This document shows, piece after piece, positions 60,323-64,000 of a DNA stretch of 64,000 bases. The first letter of the stretch is position 1, and the number at the start of each line of letters is the position of its first letter. The DNA comes from Acidobacteriota bacterium. Lineage in GTDB: Bacteria > Acidobacteriota > Terriglobia > Acidiferrales > UBA7541. Both the position numbers and the translations under genes were made by a program. The notes beneath the pieces were generated by a model. The model was given only the letters and a program-made list of their open reading frames with translations. It was not told where the DNA came from and ran no database searches. The stretch lies in the NCBI GenBank assembly GCA_013289715.1, contig JABCZJ010000006.1, positions 124,001 through 188,000 of the forward strand, read 5' to 3'.

Positions 60323-63294
60323 ACGGGCCCCATCAGGAATCCGTCGAGCTCTTCCTCCAGGAGGCGTCCGAGAACCTGCAATATCTGCGGGAATATTCCG
60401 GCATGTTGCAGGAGCCGCAGACCAGGCCCGAGGATCTCGAAAAACTCTACATTGCCGCGCACACCCTCGCTGGCACTTCCGCCAGCTACGGCTTCCCGCA
60501 ATTTTCAGAAGTGGCCGCGAAAATGGCGCACATCTTTCACTACGCCATGAACGCAACCCTCACCGCGGACATGCACGGCCCGCTCACCGAATTTATTTCC
60601 GACGCCATCTCCGTTCTGGAATTCGACTTGCTCCAGATCAGTTCCGGCGGCACCGAAACCGAAGGCGACATCCTCGCCTTCAAACAGCGCTATTCCTTCG
60701 CCTTTCCCGCTCCGCCTGAGTCGCGCGCCGCTCGCGAAGCCGCCGAACAAGTCGCGGCCGAAGAACCCGTCGCCGATGCCCCTGCTGCGTACTCCTATGT
60801 TGACCATCTGCCGCAGGATAGCGACGTCCCAGCCGAAGTCCTGGAATTTTTCGTTCCCGAAGCCGAAGAGCATCTCCAAGCCGTCACCGAATGCCTGCTG
60901 GCCCTCGAGGCCAATCCCAATGCGGAAGATATCAACCGCCTCTTCCGCTCCATGCACACGGTAAAAGGTTCCGCCGCGCAAGTCGGACTGCATCGCCTCT
61001 CCGCGGTGGCGCATCGCGTCGAGGATTTGATCGGCCGCCTGCGCGATGGCGAACTAAAACCCAGCGCCAATATCGTGGACATCTGCCTGGAATCCGTCGA
61101 CGTCCTGAAAAAATTCCTGCACCGCCAATGGACCAGCGACGAAGAAATGCGCGCCGCGGTAGATCCGCTCCTGGCGCAGATCGCCGAGCTCGCGCCCGAA
61201 GAAACCGAGGAATCGGCTCCAGGTCCATACGCGCCCGCGAGCAGCAGCGACGCCGCAACCACAGAAACCGGAATCGCAGCGCCAGAAAAGCGCCGCGCCG
61301 CTCCCGAAGCTCTGCCGCAAGCCAAATCCGTACGTATCTCCCTCGAGCGCCTCGACCGCATGATGAACGCCGTCGGCGAACTGGTCATCAACCGTACCCG
61401 CATGGTGGGCCGCCTTGCCGAACTAGCCAAGCTCGTCGAAGTCCTGAATTTCTCGAAGAGCCGCCTCTCCGGAAAAGTTTCCGAGTTCCAGGAAAAGCAC
61501 GAGTTCAGCAAAGTCCAGCCGCTCCTGGTTCCGGGAAGCCGAGCCCCGCAAATGGACACCTTCCGTCCGAATTTCCCGGGCATGCCTTCGGTCACGAGCA
61601 ACGACCTGCTCGAATTCAGCGAACTGGAAATGGATCGCTACGACGACGTCAACATTCTTTCCCGCTCGCTCACCGAAATTTCCGCGGACGTAAACGTCGT
61701 GCTCACCCAACTCGAAGGTTTCATGGGCCGCGTGGACTCCGATATCGACGAATTCACCAAGCTCGCGCACCACCTTCAGGACGAAATCACCGCCGCGCGC
61801 ATGGTGCCCATCGGAAATCTCTACACGCGCCTATCCCGTACCGTGCGCGACGCCGCCAACGCCACCGGCAAGCTCGTCGAGCTTTCCCTGGAAGGCGCGG
61901 ACACCGAACTCGACAACAATATTATTCAGCACGTTTCCGATCCGCTCATTCACCTCGTGCGCAACGCCGTCGCCCACGGCGTCGAAGATCGCCGCACCCG
62001 CCAGCGCAATGGCAAATCCGAAAAAGGCCTCGTCAGCGTCCGCGCCTATCATCGCGGCAACCATATTTTCATCGAGGTGGAAGACGACGGCCGCGGCATT
62101 GATTACGATGGCGCTCGCCGCCGCGTCGTCGAAATGGGCGCCATGTCTTCGGTCGCCGCCGCCGAACTCACCGAGCGCGAGCTCCGCGAATTCCTTTTCC
62201 GCCCCGGCTTCACCACCGCGGCTGCCATGACGGAGCTTGCCGGCCGCGGCGTTGGCCTCGACGTCGTCCGCGCCAACGTGCACGCCCTGAACGGTGAAAT
62301 CGAAGTCCGCTCCGAGCCCGGCCACGGCGCCACCTTCACCGTGAAAGTTCCGCTCACGCTGATCATCTCGCAGGCGCTCTTCGTGCGCTGCGGCACATCC
62401 GTCTTCGCTCTGCCCCTGGCAGTCGTCGAAGAGATTCGCCGTCTCAAGCCCGACGAAATCGAAGACGTCGGCGGCAAACTGCTCACCCGCGTACGCGACG
62501 TCGTCACCGAAGTCGTGCGCCTCGACGTTCAGCTAGCGCTGCCCCCGCTCGAGCCGCTCAACGGCTACTTCCACATGGTCATCGTCAAAGTTGCCGGAAA
62601 ACAAGTGGGCGTAGTCGTCGAAGAAGTTCTTGGCAAAGACGAAATCGTCATCAAGAACCTGGGCGATTATCTCCGCAGCGTAAAACTTTTCCCCGGCACC
62701 ACCATCGCGCCCGATGGCAGCCTGATTCTGCTGATTGATTTGAACCGTCTCGCTTCCGCCGACACCGCCGAACGCAACGCGCTGCCCGCCTCCTCGCCCG
62801 CCGCCCGCGTTTTCGCACCAGGTGCCGAAGCAGTAGCCGCGGGAACGATTCCAGCAGGAGCCGTGGACTCCATCGAAAACGATCGCGTCGTCGTAGTCGC
62901 CGACGATTCCATCAGCGTGCGCAAATTCGTCGGCCGCATGCTCGAAAAAGCCGGCTATCGCGTGAAGCTGGCCTCCGACGGCCTCGAAGCTTCCGAACTC
63001 GTGGCGCAAGTCGGGTGTCACCTCGTGATCACCGACCTCGAAATGCCGCGCATGAACGGCTACGAGCTGATGGCCCATCTGCGCCAGAATCCGGTAACAC
63101 GAAAAATTCCCGTGCTGGTCGTCACCTCCCGCGCCGGCGCAAAACATCGCGACCGCGCCATGAAAGAGGGCGCCGCCGGATTCCTGACCAAGCCCGTGCA
63201 GGAAGATCAGCTGGTAGCAACCGTTGATGAATTGATTGGCGCGGAAAAACCCGACACACGCCGCAAGTTGACCGTGCCGGTGCGGCAGGACTGA
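60319..63294 (+). CDS. cheA: Hybrid CheA: two HPt domains, kinase core, CheW domain and receiver
   Basis: 991 residues from a GTG overlapping the cheR stop. HPt 1 with H48 (YIAAHTLAGTSASYGFPQFS), HPt 2 with H213 (MHTVKGSAAQVGLHRLSAVA), an Ala/Pro-rich linker, P3 (VRISLERLDRMMNAVGELVI), HATPase (HVSDPLIHLVRNAVAHGVED, DDGRGIDYDGA, GRGVGLDVVRANVHALNGEI), CheW-like domain and C-terminal receiver with D906 (LVITDLEMPRMNGYELMAHL). The arrangement allows internal phosphotransfer to the receiver. ChpA/FrzE-like CheAs have this composition in type IV pilus or gliding systems. CheB follows after 1 bp. Confidence 0.94.
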   Translation: MNGPHQESVELFLQEASENLQYLREYSGMLQEPQTRPEDLEKLYIAAHTLAGTSASYGFPQFSEVAAKMAHIFHYAMNATLTADMHGPLTEFISDAISVLEFDLLQISSGGTETEGDILAFKQRYSFAFPAPPESRAAREAAEQVAAEEPVADAPAAYSYVDHLPQDSDVPAEVLEFFVPEAEEHLQAVTECLLALEANPNAEDINRLFRSMHTVKGSAAQVGLHRLSAVAHRVEDLIGRLRDGELKPSANIVDICLESVDVLKKFLHRQWTSDEEMRAAVDPLLAQIAELAPEETEESAPGPYAPASSSDAATTETGIAAPEKRRAAPEALPQAKSVRISLERLDRMMNAVGELVINRTRMVGRLAELAKLVEVLNFSKSRLSGKVSEFQEKHEFSKVQPLLVPGSRAPQMDTFRPNFPGMPSVTSNDLLEFSELEMDRYDDVNILSRSLTEISADVNVVLTQLEGFMGRVDSDIDEFTKLAHHLQDEITAARMVPIGNLYTRLSRTVRDAANATGKLVELSLEGADTELDNNIIQHVSDPLIHLVRNAVAHGVEDRRTRQRNGKSEKGLVSVRAYHRGNHIFIEVEDDGRGIDYDGARRRVVEMGAMSSVAAAELTERELREFLFRPGFTTAAAMTELAGRGVGLDVVRANVHALNGEIEVRSEPGHGATFTVKVPLTLIISQALFVRCGTSVFALPLAVVEEIRRLKPDEIEDVGGKLLTRVRDVVTEVVRLDVQLALPPLEPLNGYFHMVIVKVAGKQVGVVVEEVLGKDEIVIKNLGDYLRSVKLFPGTTIAPDGSLILLIDLNRLASADTAERNALPASSPAARVFAPGAEAVAAGTIPAGAVDSIENDRVVVVADDSISVRKFVGRMLEKAGYRVKLASDGLEASELVAQVGCHLVITDLEMPRMNGYELMAHLRQNPVTRKIPVLVVTSRAGAKHRDRAMKEGAAGFLTKPVQEDQLVATVDELIGAEKPDTRRKLTVPVRQD

Positions 63295-63295
63295 A

Positions 63296-64000
63296 ATGAA
63301 TAAGGTGCCCGAAAAGAAAATTCGCGTTCTCGTCGCCGATGATTCCGCCTTCATGTGCAAGGTGCTGAAGGAAATCATCAATTCAGACGCGCAACTGGAA
63401 GTCGCCGGCACCGCCCGCGACGGCCGCGAAGCCGTGGCCCTCGCCGAATCCCTGCGCCCCGACGTAATCACGATGGACATCAACATGCCCCATCTCGATG
63501 GCCTGCAAGCCACCGAGCTGATCATGTCGCAGCATCCGCGCCCGGTAGTGATCGTCAGCTCCGAATCCCGCGAAGGCGCAGCGAGCACCCTGCGCGCCCT
63601 CGAACTCGGCGCCATCGACTTCGTGCCCAAGCCCACCAACGGCATTGATCTCGACATGCGCAATATTCGCGAAGAACTGACGCGCAAATTAAAAATGGCC
63701 GCGAAAGTTCGCGTCGTGCGCACTGCCACCCTGTCCAAGCTGGCAACTCCGCACGCGCCAGTCTCCGTCGCGTCGGCCTTGGCGCACAACGCAGAGCGCG
63801 CCGCACAGAACAACATCAGCAACGGCACAAAATTTCCGATCGTCGTAGTCGCCGCATCCACCGGCGGACCCGCCGCCGTCATGCGCGTAGTCGCAGGCTT
63901 GCCGAAAGATCTCCCGGCTGCGGTTCTGCTCGTGCTGCACATGCCCGCCGCTTTCACCAGTCAATTCACAATTCAACTAGGGGAAGTCTCGCGCTTACCG
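63296..64000 (+). CDS. cheB: Chemotaxis methylesterase CheB (cut by right edge)
   Basis: The first 235 codons are visible. Receiver (RVLVADDSAFMCKVLKEIIN, acceptor Asp in VITMDINMPHLDGLQATELI, K in FVPKPTNGIDLDM) and the beginning of the methylesterase with catalytic Ser in VVVAASTGGPAAVMRVVAGL and His in LVLHMPAAFTSQFTIQL. The catalytic Asp lies beyond the window. ATG 63296 is 1 bp after the cheA stop. Confidence 0.95.
   Translation, partial: MNKVPEKKIRVLVADDSAFMCKVLKEIINSDAQLEVAGTARDGREAVALAESLRPDVITMDINMPHLDGLQATELIMSQHPRPVVIVSSESREGAASTLRALELGAIDFVPKPTNGIDLDMRNIREELTRKLKMAAKVRVVRTATLSKLATPHAPVSVASALAHNAERAAQNNISNGTKFPIVVVAASTGGPAAVMRVVAGLPKDLPAAVLLVLHMPAAFTSQFTIQLGEVSRLP

Overview
The window looks like a chromosomal segment of a Gram-negative member of the Acidobacteriota. 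The DNA is GC-rich, genes are dense, and several exported proteins belong to families typical of that phylum: a VWA protein of the VWFA-related type, porins and receptors with an N-terminal carboxypeptidase-regulatory-like domain, a DcaP-like porin and a FecR-domain protein. The phylum assignment is inferred from gene content only; no rRNA gene is present.

Layout. (1) 1-9777: the cell-shape block on the minus strand, mreB-mreC-mreD-mrdA(PBP2)-rodA, followed by the N-terminal part of an RNase E/G. One exported gene on the opposite strand sits between mreD and mrdA, and a FecR-domain protein lies upstream. (2) About 9790-15090: a decayed integrative element. It holds a frameshifted tyrosine recombinase, a DUF892 (YciE/YciF) remnant, a frameshifted secreted lysozyme-like gene and one intact gene, a Fic protein with an AbiEi-like N-terminal region. 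Four exact-period 24-bp imperfect palindromes lie just upstream of the Fic gene. (3) 15361-26983: housekeeping and stress genes: a class V aminotransferase, cytochrome c, an AI-2E/PerM-type membrane protein, an AAA+ Lon-like protease with a degraded P-loop, an SPFH protein paired with a ribbon-helix-helix protein, a retropepsin/PDZ protein, a VWA protein and zinc-ribbon proteins. (4) 27349-40919: envelope genes: two porins (one with a perfect palindrome over its promoter, next to a HTH-TOBE regulator), tRNA-Glu(CTC), threonine synthase, an exported TldD/TldE-like pair, a TonB-dependent receptor and a double PilZ protein. (5) 41287-64000: two chemosensory operons read outward from a shared region near 49.4-49.7 kb. 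The minus-strand set is MCP-CheW-CheR-CheA-CheB-CheY-CheX. The plus-strand set begins with a histidine kinase, a receiver and an NtrC-type activator, and ends with CheY-CheW-MCP-CheR-CheA(hybrid)-CheB; CheB runs off the right edge.

How it works together. Many junctions in both che operons overlap by 4 nt (ATGA or GTGA), which suggests coupled translation. Sequences matching the sigma-54 -24/-12 pattern precede a TonB-domain gene and the second cheY. They flank the NtrC-type activator gene, which suggests a local regulatory circuit. A family of hairpin-forming intergenic repeats (at least nine sites) is spread through the whole window except the decayed island.
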